DNA of 64,000 nucleotides, from NCBI GenBank assembly GCA_051746985.1, contig JBNJFP010000007.1, positions 42,319 to 106,318 of the forward strand, given 5' to 3'. Shown here piece after piece: positions 9,214 to 17,397 of this stretch (position 1 is its first letter; each line of letters starts with the position of its first letter). Source of the stretch: Fodinibius sp051746985 (lineage in GTDB: Bacteria > Bacteroidota > Rhodothermia > Balneolales > Balneolaceae). The position numbers and the translations under genes were made by a program. The notes under the pieces are model-generated. The model saw only the letters and a program-made list of their open reading frames with translations. It was not told where the DNA came from and made no database searches.

Positions 9214-10461
9214 ATGGGCCGCCATTCACAAAACATACAACCTTCCCTTCATCCATATTACACTCTTATCATCTGCAACATTGTGCTGTTCATCTTTACT
9301 GGCTGCAATGATCCCAATTCACCCGAGTTATCAGAGTCGCTTGCCAGAAACAATTTGACTCCCTTAGAAGTGATAGAAACTACACCCCCCGATGGTGCTC
9401 AAGACATTGAACTAAACACCTATATACAAGCTTTATTTAACACTACTCTTGACTCAGCCAGTATTACTGATTCCACCTTCATCATCCAAGAGGGGACCAC
9501 TACCGTAGAAGGATCATTTTCTCATAACGACAGTGCCCTTACTTTTTATCCTTCCAACAGGTTTCAACGAGATCAAACGATCATCGCTACCGTATCCTCA
9601 GAAATTGCCGATACTCAGGGTACCACCTTGAACCAGAATTTTGAATGGAGTTTTACCACAAGACCACCAACCACCGAAGAACGAACACCTCCTACTGTCA
9701 GTACAACCAATCCACCGCACGGAGCCACCGACATTTCTCCACAAACTGATATTACCGCACACTTCAACAAACCACTCAATCCCAAAACGATAAACAGTAA
9801 CAGTTTTCTACTGCAATTGGGCAGCTCCATTATTTCGGGCTCTGTTGACTACGATGACGATACTGCTGTTTTTGATCCCTCGGGACTATTGCGCGAAGGG
9901 GAAACCTATACCGTAACAATAACTGATGATGTACAGGACCTATACGGCAATCCGCTCACAAATACGCAAAACTGGAATTTTACGATTAAAAAACCCGATC
10001 GTACTCCTCCCCGAATCATCAGCACCAACCCCGATAACAATGGCGACGATGTGCCGGTTAATATCCAGATAACGGCAACATTCAGCGAAGCCATGGATCA
10101 GGCTACCATAAACCGTGAAACCTTTACCCTTTATGAACGGCATCGTGGAAAATTCCGAAAAATTTCCGGCACGGTTAACTACTCAGGAACAACGGCTCAG
10201 TTTAAACCCAGCAGCAACCTGCGAGATGATAAAGACTACATAGCTGTGATCAGTGCCAACGTTAGTGACTTGTCAGGCAATGCCCTCGGCGACTCGTACC
10301 GCTGGAGTTTTGAAACCGATGATGATGATGANNNNNNNNNNNNNNNNNNNNNNNNNNNNNNNNNNNNNNNNNNNNNNNNNNNNNNNNNNNNNNNNNNNNN
10401 NNNNNNNNNNNNNNNNNNNNNNNNNNNNNNNGACGATGATGACGATGATGACGATGACTAA
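9214..10461 (+). CDS. Lipoprotein with three SbsA-type Ig-like domains and a poly-Asp tail (interrupted by assembly gap)
   Basis: An N-terminal hydrophobic segment ends in the lipobox FIFTGC (Cys about residue 31), so the protein is exported and lipid-anchored. Three tandem repeats of about 100 residues follow, each opening with a PP...STNP.(D/H)GA.D(I/V) motif and containing a FN/FS.(P/A)(L/M) strand and a closing W.F.T strand. This is the pattern of bacterial Ig-like (Big_5/SbsA_Ig) domains. The end is a GAT/GAC repeat encoding poly-aspartate. 100 N bases (10332-10431) break that repeat, so the true tail length and even the frame across the gap are unknown. Its function is unclear; a cell-surface adhesin or calcium-binding scaffold is possible. 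The start at 9214 gives a plausible signal peptide. Confidence 0.75.
   Translation: MGRHSQNIQPSLHPYYTLIICNIVLFIFTGCNDPNSPELSESLARNNLTPLEVIETTPPDGAQDIELNTYIQALFNTTLDSASITDSTFIIQEGTTTVEGSFSHNDSALTFYPSNRFQRDQTIIATVSSEIADTQGTTLNQNFEWSFTTRPPTTEERTPPTVSTTNPPHGATDISPQTDITAHFNKPLNPKTINSNSFLLQLGSSIISGSVDYDDDTAVFDPSGLLREGETYTVTITDDVQDLYGNPLTNTQNWNFTIKKPDRTPPRIISTNPDNNGDDVPVNIQITATFSEAMDQATINRETFTLYERHRGKFRKISGTVNYSGTTAQFKPSSNLRDDKDYIAVISANVSDLSGNALGDSYRWSFETDDDDXXXXXXXXXXXXXXXXXXXXXXXXXXXXXXXXXXDDDDDDDDD
10332..10431. other. Assembly gap (100 N) inside a GAT/GAC repeat
   Basis: Exactly 100 N bases flanked on the left by GATGATGATGATGA and on the right by a GAC/GAT array that ends in TAA. The assembly evidently failed in a trinucleotide repeat. 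The real length is unknown. Confidence 0.98.
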
Positions 10462-10564
10462 ATCATTAGTCAGTCTCGTTGTTTTTCCATAACAGACGAA
10501 CAAAATATCGATCATCCATTTCAAATTAGTGTTGAAACTCCTATATTTGACACGCTGAAAATTA

Positions 10565-10652
10565 GCCCAAGTGGCGGAATTGGTAGACGCGCATGCTTCA
10601 GGAGCATGTGGGGATTATCCCCGTGAAGGTTCGAGTCCTTTCTTGGGCACCA
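10565..10652 (+). tRNA. tRNA-Leu (anticodon CAG), CCA encoded
   Basis: A complete class II tRNA: acceptor stem GCCCAAG / CTTGGGC, D arm with GGCGGAATTGGTAGAC, anticodon stem CATGC / GCATG around TTCAGGA with anticodon CAG at 10599-10601, a long variable arm (TGGGGATTATCCCCG) and a T arm with GGTTCGAGTCC. The discriminator base is A73 and the CCA end is encoded. It reads CUG leucine codons. Confidence 0.97.
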
Positions 10653-10653
10653 T

Positions 10654-10689
10654 AACCCTTGTAAGTCATTGGCTTGCAAGGTTTTTTTC
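10654..10689 (+). terminator. Terminator after tRNA-Leu
   Basis: Stem AACCCTTGTAAG / CTTGCAAGGTT, with one bulged C and one G-U pair, followed by seven T. It starts two bases after the CCA end. Confidence 0.85.
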
Positions 10690-10734
10690 TTTAAACACCT
10701 TCCCAAGGTTATGGTACCTTATTCTCTTCCGGTA

Positions 10735-11199
10735 ATGAAAAATGTCGATATGAGAATACTCGCCATCAGCTTTATTGTCTTTTTCATCACTGCCTGTGCT
10801 TCGTCGCTCCCTCCGGCCGAGCCCACTTCCAAAATGATGGATGAAGCCGATGCCATTATTCTTACCATCGAAGGAGATCCAGAAACGGTTTATCGGGATT
10901 TACAAAAACACTTCGGAAACCAGGAATTTACCGTTATCGAATCCGAAGAACATCCCAATAGAATAGAAACCCAGTACAAAACTTTTGGTCCACTAATGCT
11001 GGGCATCTGGGGTAGTTATTCGATGAAAATTACGGCGCAGGTCAACGAATCCAGTATTACATTTAGGGGAGATCTCAGGAGCGGTACTGAAGTACAAAAC
11101 AGCGGTGGAAAGAACAGCCCCATGCGCAGTGGATGGGATAAAATGGTAGAGATAGCACAACAGTTTCCTCATCAGGAAATCTACTTCAGCAGAAACTGA
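10735..11199 (+). CDS. Small lipoprotein of unknown function
   Basis: 154 residues from the chosen ATG at 10735, which gives MKNVDMRILAISFIVFFITACAS: a short signal peptide with lipobox ITAC. A longer ORF from 10669 would run through the tRNA terminator and is unlikely. The mature part is about 130 residues, mostly beta-strand-like, with no motif I recognise. The sequence suggests a globular domain (ADAIILTIEGDPETVYRDLQ), somewhat like proteins that compare or store small ligands, but no family can be named. It lies between tRNA-Leu and a convergent kinase-fusion gene, two bases away from the end of the latter. Confidence 0.7.
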   Translation: MKNVDMRILAISFIVFFITACASSLPPAEPTSKMMDEADAIILTIEGDPETVYRDLQKHFGNQEFTVIESEEHPNRIETQYKTFGPLMLGIWGSYSMKITAQVNESSITFRGDLRSGTEVQNSGGKNSPMRSGWDKMVEIAQQFPHQEIYFSRN

Positions 11200-11201
11200 G
11201 A

Positions 11202-12791
11202 TTACTCCATCCGTAGATTGTTTTCAGCAAGAGCTTCATATAATTCCGTAATTGTATTCGACAGCGGTTGGGCGGTATCAACTTTTATCAAATGAGAAGC
11301 ATCAATATCCGTGGGCAAATCATACTTTTTTTGAAGTGATTCGAAATCCTCCAGTCGCGCATCTGAAACTACTTTTTCATTGTCACGATTTTTCAGCCGT
11401 TCCCTCACGACATCATCCGGGGCCGTGGCCTCAACAAACAGGCAACCTGCTTCCAAATCTTGCAGGCGATCTACCAACCTTTGACGTGATTGCCGACTGC
11501 TGAAAGTAGCATCCAAAACCACGCTCTCACCATCGCCAAGCGCGGCTTCCATCTTATCCATTAGCGTGGCATAAGTTCTTTCGGACATCCGGCGGGAATA
11601 CAGTTTGTCGCGCTCCTTTTTGGACGGTCGTTCTGTGAGAGGCAGGTTGGCCAGCTCTTTTCGAATGTGATCAGAGGAAAAACGACTGAGCCCCAACGTC
11701 TGCTCAAAATGACGAGCCAGCGTGCTTTTTCCCGTTCCCACGCCGCCCATAAAAACAAGTACTTTGGGATGCGATCCCAGCAAGGCGTAGCGCAGGGAAA
11801 GGTTAAAATATTGTGATGCCGTTCGGGCGGCTTTCTCTCGCTCGGATTGTGGCACTTCCTGCTCTCCGCTCTGCAGGCTTTTCACCTTGCCCTTCACGTA
11901 CGCACGGTAGCATTTATAAAAATCGATTATAGCCGACAGGCCGGGGTCATCCAGCTTTTTCGACATCTGATCCACAAAATAGCGCTCCTCACTCCACCGT
12001 CCGTTGAAATCCAAATCCATTGCCAGAAATGCCAAATCGACCGCTAAATCACCGTATCGAAATCGCTCATTAAACTCGATACAGTCGTAAATTTGCACCT
12101 TTTCGGGTGTAATATGAATGTGCTCCAAGTGCAGGTCGCCATGACCGTCAACGATCCGTTCTTCGGCTATGCGGCGTTCAAAAAGGTCGGCATGTCGCTC
12201 AAAGTATTGATTCGTGAAATACTGAATCGCATCATAGGCATTTTGGGAGATCGTATCCCCAATAAAAGACTGCGTCTGCTCAAAATTTTCATCCGTATTA
12301 ATTTTAATGGATGCAATTTTTCCATATTCCAGTATTTGCTCATCCGGCTGCTGATTGTTATAAAAATCTGCCAACTTATCGGCCACACGATCCAGATGTA
12401 ATTTTGTCAGTGTATCATTTTCGAGGTAGGTGTGCAAAAAATATTCCTGTGCTAATTGCTTCATCTTCACCCCGTATTCCACCACCGACTCGGCATCTGA
12501 TTCTTCTTCCAAAAACTGAACCCCCTCTTCGGTTTCAATAACCGATGATACGCCCAGGTAAATATCATCCGAAAGCCTGCGATTAAGCTCAACCTCACGA
12601 TGACATAACCTCCGGCGTTTCTCCAACGTGCTGTAATCGAGAAATCCAAAATCGACAGACTTTTTAAATTTAAAAACGTAGGGTGGAGCGATAAACACAT
12701 GGGAGATATGCGTTTGAATATGCTTCACAGAATCCGGTTGGTGCGGATACGAATTTTTATCCTTTAGGAATGTAATCAGCCGCGAATCCAT
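11202..12791 (-). CDS. Fusion of APH-like kinase domain and P-loop (AAA/zeta-type) kinase domain
   Basis: 529 residues. The N-terminal about 310 residues form an aminoglycoside-phosphotransferase-like kinase fold, with the catalytic loop GHGDLHLEH (about 216-224) and a metal-binding YDCIEF...D segment. The C-terminal part starts at VFMGGVGTGKST (Walker A, about 349-357), followed by DATFSS and an arginine-rich lid (RERLKNRDNEK), as in gluconate-kinase or zeta-toxin-like P-loop kinases. Proteins of this two-kinase layout are widespread and usually annotated as a bifunctional APH family/ATP-binding protein. The substrates are not established, to my knowledge. It is monocistronic, and its end faces the small lipoprotein gene. 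Confidence 0.85.
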   Translation of the reverse strand: MDSRLITFLKDKNSYPHQPDSVKHIQTHISHVFIAPPYVFKFKKSVDFGFLDYSTLEKRRRLCHREVELNRRLSDDIYLGVSSVIETEEGVQFLEEESDAESVVEYGVKMKQLAQEYFLHTYLENDTLTKLHLDRVADKLADFYNNQQPDEQILEYGKIASIKINTDENFEQTQSFIGDTISQNAYDAIQYFTNQYFERHADLFERRIAEERIVDGHGDLHLEHIHITPEKVQIYDCIEFNERFRYGDLAVDLAFLAMDLDFNGRWSEERYFVDQMSKKLDDPGLSAIIDFYKCYRAYVKGKVKSLQSGEQEVPQSEREKAARTASQYFNLSLRYALLGSHPKVLVFMGGVGTGKSTLARHFEQTLGLSRFSSDHIRKELANLPLTERPSKKERDKLYSRRMSERTYATLMDKMEAALGDGESVVLDATFSSRQSRQRLVDRLQDLEAGCLFVEATAPDDVVRERLKNRDNEKVVSDARLEDFESLQKKYDLPTDIDASHLIKVDTAQPLSNTITELYEALAENNLRME

Positions 12792-13027
12792 AATATATCA
12801 CTTTTACTTTTGGGGATAATTGAAGCCAAAAATTTACAGCGTTTGTCTGTCAACCGTTAAGGTAAGAAATCGCATTTCCAAAAGTCAGATTACTTTATTA
12901 ATTACAAAGAACAGTAATTTATACAGATACTTATCTGATAAGCGAAGTACAAATTAGCAGTGGTTTAGCGATTTTTTGCGTAAATTTAATGAAAGGGATT
13001 TTAATATTAACTGAGGATACAATAGTC

Positions 13028-13960
13028 ATGAGATACGCAATTTCAATTTTAGCAACCATCTTTTTAGTCGGCATTTTTTCCGTTGATGCCGAAGCACAAA
13101 TTATGAACCGGTTAAAAGACCGAGCCAAGAAAGCCGCCGCAGACAAAGCCGAAGAAAAAGTAGCTGAACAGGTAGAAAAAGCAGCCCAGCGTGCTGTGGA
13201 GCGTTCCTGGAATGCCGTTTTTGGCGAAATGCTTACCGATACGACCAGTGGGCAGCGCATCCCGTTTTCGATGAGCAGCAATGTAGAAACCGAGGATGCC
13301 TATAGCTTTACCACCATCACTACCATGGAAATTAGAACCGTCGATGACAAGGGTAAAGAAGAACCACCCATCACTATGGATATGCACTTTAATGAGGAAG
13401 GCGAATATACGGGCACCGGCTTTGAATCTGAGGAGATGAAAGAGGAAGACGGTGATCTGTTTATCATTTATGATTTTAAGAATGCTGCCATGTTAATGCT
13501 CATGGATAACGAGGGTGAAAAATTTTCTTTTGCCTACGACTGGGAACAAAATTTTGAGTCGGAAGACAGCGACTCGCTATATGGCGAAGATGTTGATTGG
13601 GAAAACATGGACGAATGGCAGGATTACAAAAAGATCGGCAGCAAAAATATTATGGGATACGATGCAGATGGATACCGCTCCGAGTCGGACAACGAAATCA
13701 TTGAGCTTTGGGTAACTCGTGATACTGGCGTGGGCATGAACAATCTGTTTTATGCTAATGCTAACACCAAACAGATGAAGGGTAAAATTCCGGAAGAGTA
13801 TCCATATGGAATGCTCCTGGAAATGAAGTCTGAAAATCTAAAAAGTGGCGAGATAACGACGATGGAGGTTGTGGAAATTGACGAAAATGCAAGCGTCAGC
13901 TATTCCATGGCCGACTATCCTGCCATGAGCTTGGGCGACGGTAACTCATCCGAAAAATAA
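13028..13960 (+). CDS. Secreted DUF4412-type protein
   Basis: 310 residues from the ATG at 13028, which directly precedes a clean signal peptide (MRYAISILATIFLVGIFSV, then DAEAQ). The ORF extends further upstream, but that part would bury the signal. After cleavage there is a strongly charged helical stretch rich in Lys, Ala and Glu (about residues 28-62), then an acidic domain. The region from about 200 (IGSKNIMGYDADGYRSESDN) through MLLEMKS matches the DUF4412 pattern seen in Bacteroidota exported proteins. It is probably periplasmic; the function is unknown. It is followed after 81 bases by the DUF3127 gene on the same strand. Confidence 0.75.
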   Translation: MRYAISILATIFLVGIFSVDAEAQIMNRLKDRAKKAAADKAEEKVAEQVEKAAQRAVERSWNAVFGEMLTDTTSGQRIPFSMSSNVETEDAYSFTTITTMEIRTVDDKGKEEPPITMDMHFNEEGEYTGTGFESEEMKEEDGDLFIIYDFKNAAMLMLMDNEGEKFSFAYDWEQNFESEDSDSLYGEDVDWENMDEWQDYKKIGSKNIMGYDADGYRSESDNEIIELWVTRDTGVGMNNLFYANANTKQMKGKIPEEYPYGMLLEMKSENLKSGEITTMEVVEIDENASVSYSMADYPAMSLGDGNSSEK

Positions 13961-13984
13961 CGCATTATAATTTTGATATAAACG

Positions 13985-14035
13985 ACTGTCATCCCTATTC
14001 TCAGGGCGCTTAAGCAATGGGAATAGGACGACAGT
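13985..14035. repeat. Inverted repeat between the DUF4412 and DUF3127 genes
   Basis: ACTGTCATCCCTATTC pairs with GAATAGGACGACAGT, with one mismatch and one bulge, around a 20-base loop. No T-run follows, so it is a poor terminator. Its right arm ends seven bases before the next ATG, where it could shape translation or mRNA stability. Confidence 0.5.
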
Positions 14036-14041
14036 AATATT

Positions 14042-14386
14042 ATGGAAGAGCTAAAAGTTAAAGGAACCGTAGAACAGATCCTCGACGAACAATCCGGAAC
14101 GGGCAAAAATGGAAAATGGCGCAAACAGGATTTCATTTTGGAAACGCCGGGTAAGTATCCCAAGAAAATTTGTATTACCCAGTGGGGCGATAAAATTGAC
14201 CAATTTGATGTTCAGGAGGGCGAAGAAATAACGGTTTTTGTTGATCTGCAAAGCCGGGAATACAAGGGCAATTGGTACACCGATGTAAAGGCTTGGAAAG
14301 TAGAACGTGGAGATAGCGACTCGTCAGAAAATCCCGATGACAATGTGATCGATATGTCGGATATGGATCACGACGTGCCTTTTTAA
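14042..14386 (+). CDS. DUF3127 OB-fold-like protein with SSB-type acidic C-terminus
   Basis: 114 residues. Residues 1 to about 90 (VKGTVEQIL, KWRKQDFILET, KKICITQWGDKID, GEEITVFVDLQSREYKGNWYTDV) follow the strand pattern of the DUF3127 family, which resembles single-stranded DNA-binding OB folds. The tail is acidic and ends DMDHDVPF, very like the DDDIPF tip with which SSB recruits partner proteins. The gene is small and cytoplasmic, with no signal peptide. A role in nucleic-acid binding or replication/repair is inferred from these two traits only. Confidence 0.75.
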   Translation: MEELKVKGTVEQILDEQSGTGKNGKWRKQDFILETPGKYPKKICITQWGDKIDQFDVQEGEEITVFVDLQSREYKGNWYTDVKAWKVERGDSDSSENPDDNVIDMSDMDHDVPF

Positions 14387-14599
14387 CTATACGATTTTTG
14401 TAATCATATAAATAGCCAAAGCGCTTGCTGTCCCCAATAAACCAACAACGATATAAGCTTCTGCGGCACTACTGCCACTCTTTTTCATTGCTGCAACCAT
14501 CGTTTGGATAGGTATCTTCCACAGCCATACCAATAACGCGATGCCCAGCATGATTGCAAGAATAAAAAGGACCATCGAAGAGAAACTTACGCCATTCAA
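14387..14599 (-). CDS. Small two-helix membrane protein
   Basis: 70 residues with two hydrophobic segments: residues about 7-27 (SMVLFILAIMLGIALLVWLW) and about 46-67 (EAYIVVGLLGTASALAIYMI). They are joined by a short basic loop (MVAAMKKSGSS). No family is recognised. It ends exactly where the convergent DUF3127 gene ends. It is divergent from the DUF805 gene, and the shared upstream region carries a nested inverted repeat. Confidence 0.6.
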   Translation of the reverse strand: MNGVSFSSMVLFILAIMLGIALLVWLWKIPIQTMVAAMKKSGSSAAEAYIVVGLLGTASALAIYMITKIV

Positions 14600-14605
14600 A
14601 ACTCC

Positions 14606-14669
14606 ATTAACCTACTGCCAAACGCCAGTTTGCAACTTTTGGCGATTATTCTATTCTTAGTAGGTTAAT
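14606..14669. promoter_or_regulatory. Nested inverted repeat in a divergent promoter region
   Basis: A perfect 11-base inverted repeat ATTAACCTACT (14606-14616) / AGTAGGTTAAT (14659-14669) encloses a second five-base pair CGCCA (14623-14627) / TGGCG (14640-14644). It sits between two divergent membrane-protein genes, so it could be an operator for both. Confidence 0.45.
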
Positions 14670-14714
14670 ATTATAAGGGGTACAAAACATAACAAAAATA
14701 AAAAAGGAGAGCTT

Positions 14715-15110
14715 ATGAAATGGTATATCAAAGTATTAACGCAGTATGCGGATTTTGAGGGTCGTGCTCGTCGCAAAGAGTACTGGATGTTTTTTCTGGT
14801 TAATCTGCTTATTTATTTTGCAATCGCTTTTGTCGGGGGATTATTTTTGGGATTTAATCCCGAAGCCGGAATGGGTTCTGCATCGATGATGCTGCCCATG
14901 CTCTATTCGTTAGCAGTATTACTGCCCAGCATTGCCGTTGGCATTCGGCGACTGCATGATACGGGACGCAGTGGCTGGTGGCTACTCATCAGCTTCGTGC
15001 CCGTCATTGGTCCAATCGTGCTCATTGTTTTCTTTGTGCAAGAAGGCCAGCCGGGAACCAACCAGTATGGCCCTAACCCAAAAGAAGTTGAATCGCCGGC
15101 TATGGCTTGA
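14715..15110 (+). CDS. DUF805 family inner-membrane protein
   Basis: 131 residues. It begins MKWYIKVLTQYADFEGRARRKEYWMF, the family signature (YA.F.GRA.R.EYW), and carries RRLHDTGRSGWW after the second hydrophobic segment, with four membrane helices in all. DUF805 proteins sit in the cytoplasmic membrane; their function is unknown. A strong ribosome binding site (AAAAAGGAG) lies 6 bases before the ATG. A bidirectional terminator follows. Confidence 0.93.
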   Translation: MKWYIKVLTQYADFEGRARRKEYWMFFLVNLLIYFAIAFVGGLFLGFNPEAGMGSASMMLPMLYSLAVLLPSIAVGIRRLHDTGRSGWWLLISFVPVIGPIVLIVFFVQEGQPGTNQYGPNPKEVESPAMA

Positions 15111-15131
15111 TACTTCTATACTGCTTTAATA

Positions 15132-15171
15132 AAAAACCGAGCCTGCTATATAACATAGCAGCTCGGTTTTT
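15132..15171. terminator. Bidirectional terminator
   Basis: Stem AAAACCGAGC-CTGCTAT / ATAGCAG-CTCGGTTTT with a five-base loop, with T-runs on both sides. It serves the DUF805 gene on the plus strand and the remnant ORF on the minus strand. Confidence 0.9.
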
Positions 15172-15199
15172 CTTCTGATCCCTAACTTCTTGGGCTCAC

Positions 15200-15853
15200 C
15201 TAATTCTCAATTTTTTCCGCTTCTTCTACCATCTCAGGATACTTAAACCAGGTTTCGGTATCAGCTTCATCCTCCGGACCTATTTTACCCTCTAACTCCT
15301 CTATTAAATTCTGTGGATTATAGATCTTGCCCGATTTCATCACCAGCTGCACGTTTCGCGTATTGGTGATTTTAATTAAATCGGTATACTCCAAGGTCAG
15401 AAATGATGCCACAAGCCACAGAATCGAATCGGCAGTGGTTGTTATCCAACCCAGTGAGGATCGAGTTAAATTGCCCCCCTTATGTGCGTCGGAAGAGTGC
15501 TGAGTCATATGAATCTTTCGGCTCAATTTTTGCCAATCACGATATTTTTTATCCTCTGATACAAAAGGTTGCTGCTTCTCTAATTCGACAACAATCCTTT
15601 TTACCGTTATCGCTTCTTGCTGATGATCAATACTTTCAGCTATCCACGCTTGCCAATACTCTTTTTCCTTTTGGGATGCTCTTCCCAAACACCACTTGCG
15701 AAAAGTGGAATCAGTGGTAAGCCGTATTATTTTCCGGTCTGTTTCTTTTGTCATAAGAAGAAATAGCGTGCGGAGTGATTGCTTATGTCCTTCTTTTAAT
15801 TGCCCCCACAATTCCTCGTCAGATTGTGATATAGGGTGGCGGGTGCTGTCCAC
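15200..15853 (-). pseudogene. Chimeric remnant: ECF sigma N-terminus + FecR-type anti-sigma N-terminus + amidohydrolase C-terminus
   Basis: One open frame of 217 codons that does not look like one protein. Residues 9-33 (SQSDEELWGQLKEGHKQSLR) match the first helices of ECF sigma factors. From residue 34 a new start-like Met opens a segment (FRKWCLGRASQKEKEYWQAW, then FVSEDKKYRDWQKL, about 34-115) that matches the cytoplasmic N-terminus of FecR-type anti-sigma proteins. Residues about 150-217 (DITNTR-like ITNTRNVQLVMKSGKIYNPQ, then GKIGPEDEAD) look like the C-terminal end of a metal-dependent amidohydrolase. The residues between are unlike any of these. The simplest reading is two internal deletions that joined three genes in frame. 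It is probably non-functional, although a domesticated small protein cannot be excluded. Confidence 0.5.
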
Positions 15854-15985
15854 GGTTTCCTATGGCCCTTATTCTATACAATTATTCAAATGTCCTTTTC
15901 ATCTGAATGCGTATTGCAAGCATAACATACGTAGGATAAGAATCAACTCTTTTTTCAAATAAAAACAAATATTTAGCGCTAATAA

Positions 15986-16564
15986 CTATAAAACGCGGCG
16001 AGCTGCTAAAAACCGATTTCGCCAGTAGCTTTGTCCCAGTTTACTAATCATCACCCCGCTTGATGTAGAAGCATGTAAAAACTCTCCACTATTGACGGCA
16101 ATCCCCACGTGAAGCGTTTTACGACCGGTTCTAAAAAACACCAAATCACCGGTGCGCACACCCGGCCTGCGGACTTTGCTCCCCACATTTAATTGCTCGC
16201 GGGTATTAGTGGGCAGATCAATACCGAAATAATCATCAAACACAATATTAACGAACCGCGAACAATCCACTCCTTTTTCAGAGGCGCCACCAAGCTCATA
16301 AGGCGTGCCCTCCCACTCCCGGTAAGCCTGCATCAGCGATGCTTTGGCTTCATCAAGAGAAGAAATTTTCATGGCTGATTCAGATGACTTTTCCGAGGAG
16401 GTGGTATCCCCATCAGGCGAAGAGGCCAATGCAGTATCCGGCTCCGGCGCTGGGTCTTCAGACACGACAGCTTCCGATGGCGGTTGGGGCGACCGAGGCA
16501 CCACACCACAGGCTCCGGCCACCCATCCTAAAAGTAATATTGCTAAAACCGTCCGTATCTGCAT
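15986..16564 (-). CDS. NlpC/P60 family lipoprotein peptidoglycan hydrolase
   Basis: 192 residues. A signal peptide with lipobox WVAGAC (Cys about residue 19) makes it a lipoprotein. A Ser/Pro/Asp-rich linker (about 20-70) follows, then an NlpC/P60 C40 peptidase domain. GVDCSRFVN holds the catalytic Cys, LHVGIAV the catalytic His, and HASTSSGVMIS the third polar position. Such enzymes cut D-Glu-mDAP bonds in cell-wall peptides, in the periplasm. It is divergent from pdxJ and monocistronic. Confidence 0.92.
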   Translation of the reverse strand: MQIRTVLAILLLGWVAGACGVVPRSPQPPSEAVVSEDPAPEPDTALASSPDGDTTSSEKSSESAMKISSLDEAKASLMQAYREWEGTPYELGGASEKGVDCSRFVNIVFDDYFGIDLPTNTREQLNVGSKVRRPGVRTGDLVFFRTGRKTLHVGIAVNSGEFLHASTSSGVMISKLGQSYWRNRFLAARRVL

Positions 16565-16658
16565 TAAGAGTTGTATCTTATTTTCAGCTTAAACTCTGCC
16601 TTAAATAATCTATATTTAAGGCTTTAAAGACAACCATTAATTAAGCGTTTATTTTACG

Positions 16659-17384
16659 ATGCAGTTGCTGGTAAATATTGACCATGTTGCTACCCTGCGA
16701 AATGCACGTGGCGAAGGATATCCCGATCCGGTTGAAGCGGCTAAAGTTTGTGAGCAGGCCGGGGCTTCGGGCATCGTCTTTCACCTGCGTAAAGACCGCC
16801 GCCACATCAAAACCGAGGATGTATATCGATTAAAAGAAACGGTTCAAGGCGACCTTGATTTTGAAATGGCCGCCACCGACGAAATGCTTCGCATCAGCAC
16901 CGATGTTAATCCGGAATTGGTGACTCTTGTTCCCGAAAGCCGCGAAGAACTTACCACCGAAGGCGGACTCGATATGGAAACCGTTTTTGATGACTTTCGC
17001 GATCGCGTTTTCCCTGTTTATGCGAATACCGGTATTGCCATAAGCCTCTTTATCGATCCAAATAAAAAAGATATTGAGCTGGCCGCCAAACTGGGCAGCG
17101 ACGCCATTGAGCTTCATACGGGAACCTATGCCAATGCCTCAGAATCTGACAAACAAAAAGAGTTGGATCGACTGCGCGATGGTGCCAAGCTGGCACACGA
17201 GCTGGGCATGAAAGTGAATGCCGGACACGGACTCAATCTTGACAACCTGCAACCGCTGGTAGATCATGTGCCCCACCTTAACGATATCAGCATTGGCCAC
17301 GCGCTGGTATCTTCGGCTCTTTATTTTGGATTGGATGAAACCGTTAAAAAATTCTTGGCCATTATGAATAGCGCAAATACCTAA
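16659..17384 (+). CDS. pdxJ: Pyridoxine 5'-phosphate synthase
   Basis: Final ring-closing step of DXP-dependent vitamin B6 synthesis: 3-amino-2-oxopropyl phosphate plus 1-deoxyxylulose 5-phosphate gives pyridoxine 5'-phosphate. The protein opens with LLVNIDHVATLRNARG, whose Asp and His bind substrate. FHLRKDRRHIK and VNAGHGLNLDN, the phosphate-binding and catalytic loops, are intact. 241 residues is the normal TIM-barrel length. It is followed 13 bases later by era, so the two are probably co-transcribed. Confidence 0.97.
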   Translation: MQLLVNIDHVATLRNARGEGYPDPVEAAKVCEQAGASGIVFHLRKDRRHIKTEDVYRLKETVQGDLDFEMAATDEMLRISTDVNPELVTLVPESREELTTEGGLDMETVFDDFRDRVFPVYANTGIAISLFIDPNKKDIELAAKLGSDAIELHTGTYANASESDKQKELDRLRDGAKLAHELGMKVNAGHGLNLDNLQPLVDHVPHLNDISIGHALVSSALYFGLDETVKKFLAIMNSANT

Positions 17385-17397
17385 CTGCATTAATTGT

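Noticed and set aside
9146..9358. 70-codon ORF overlapping the start of the Ig-repeat lipoprotein
   Set aside because: Out of frame with the lipoprotein, which has a clear lipobox and domains.
10669..10734. N-terminal extension of the small lipoprotein ORF
   Set aside because: It would start inside the tRNA terminator; the ATG at 10735 directly precedes the signal peptide.
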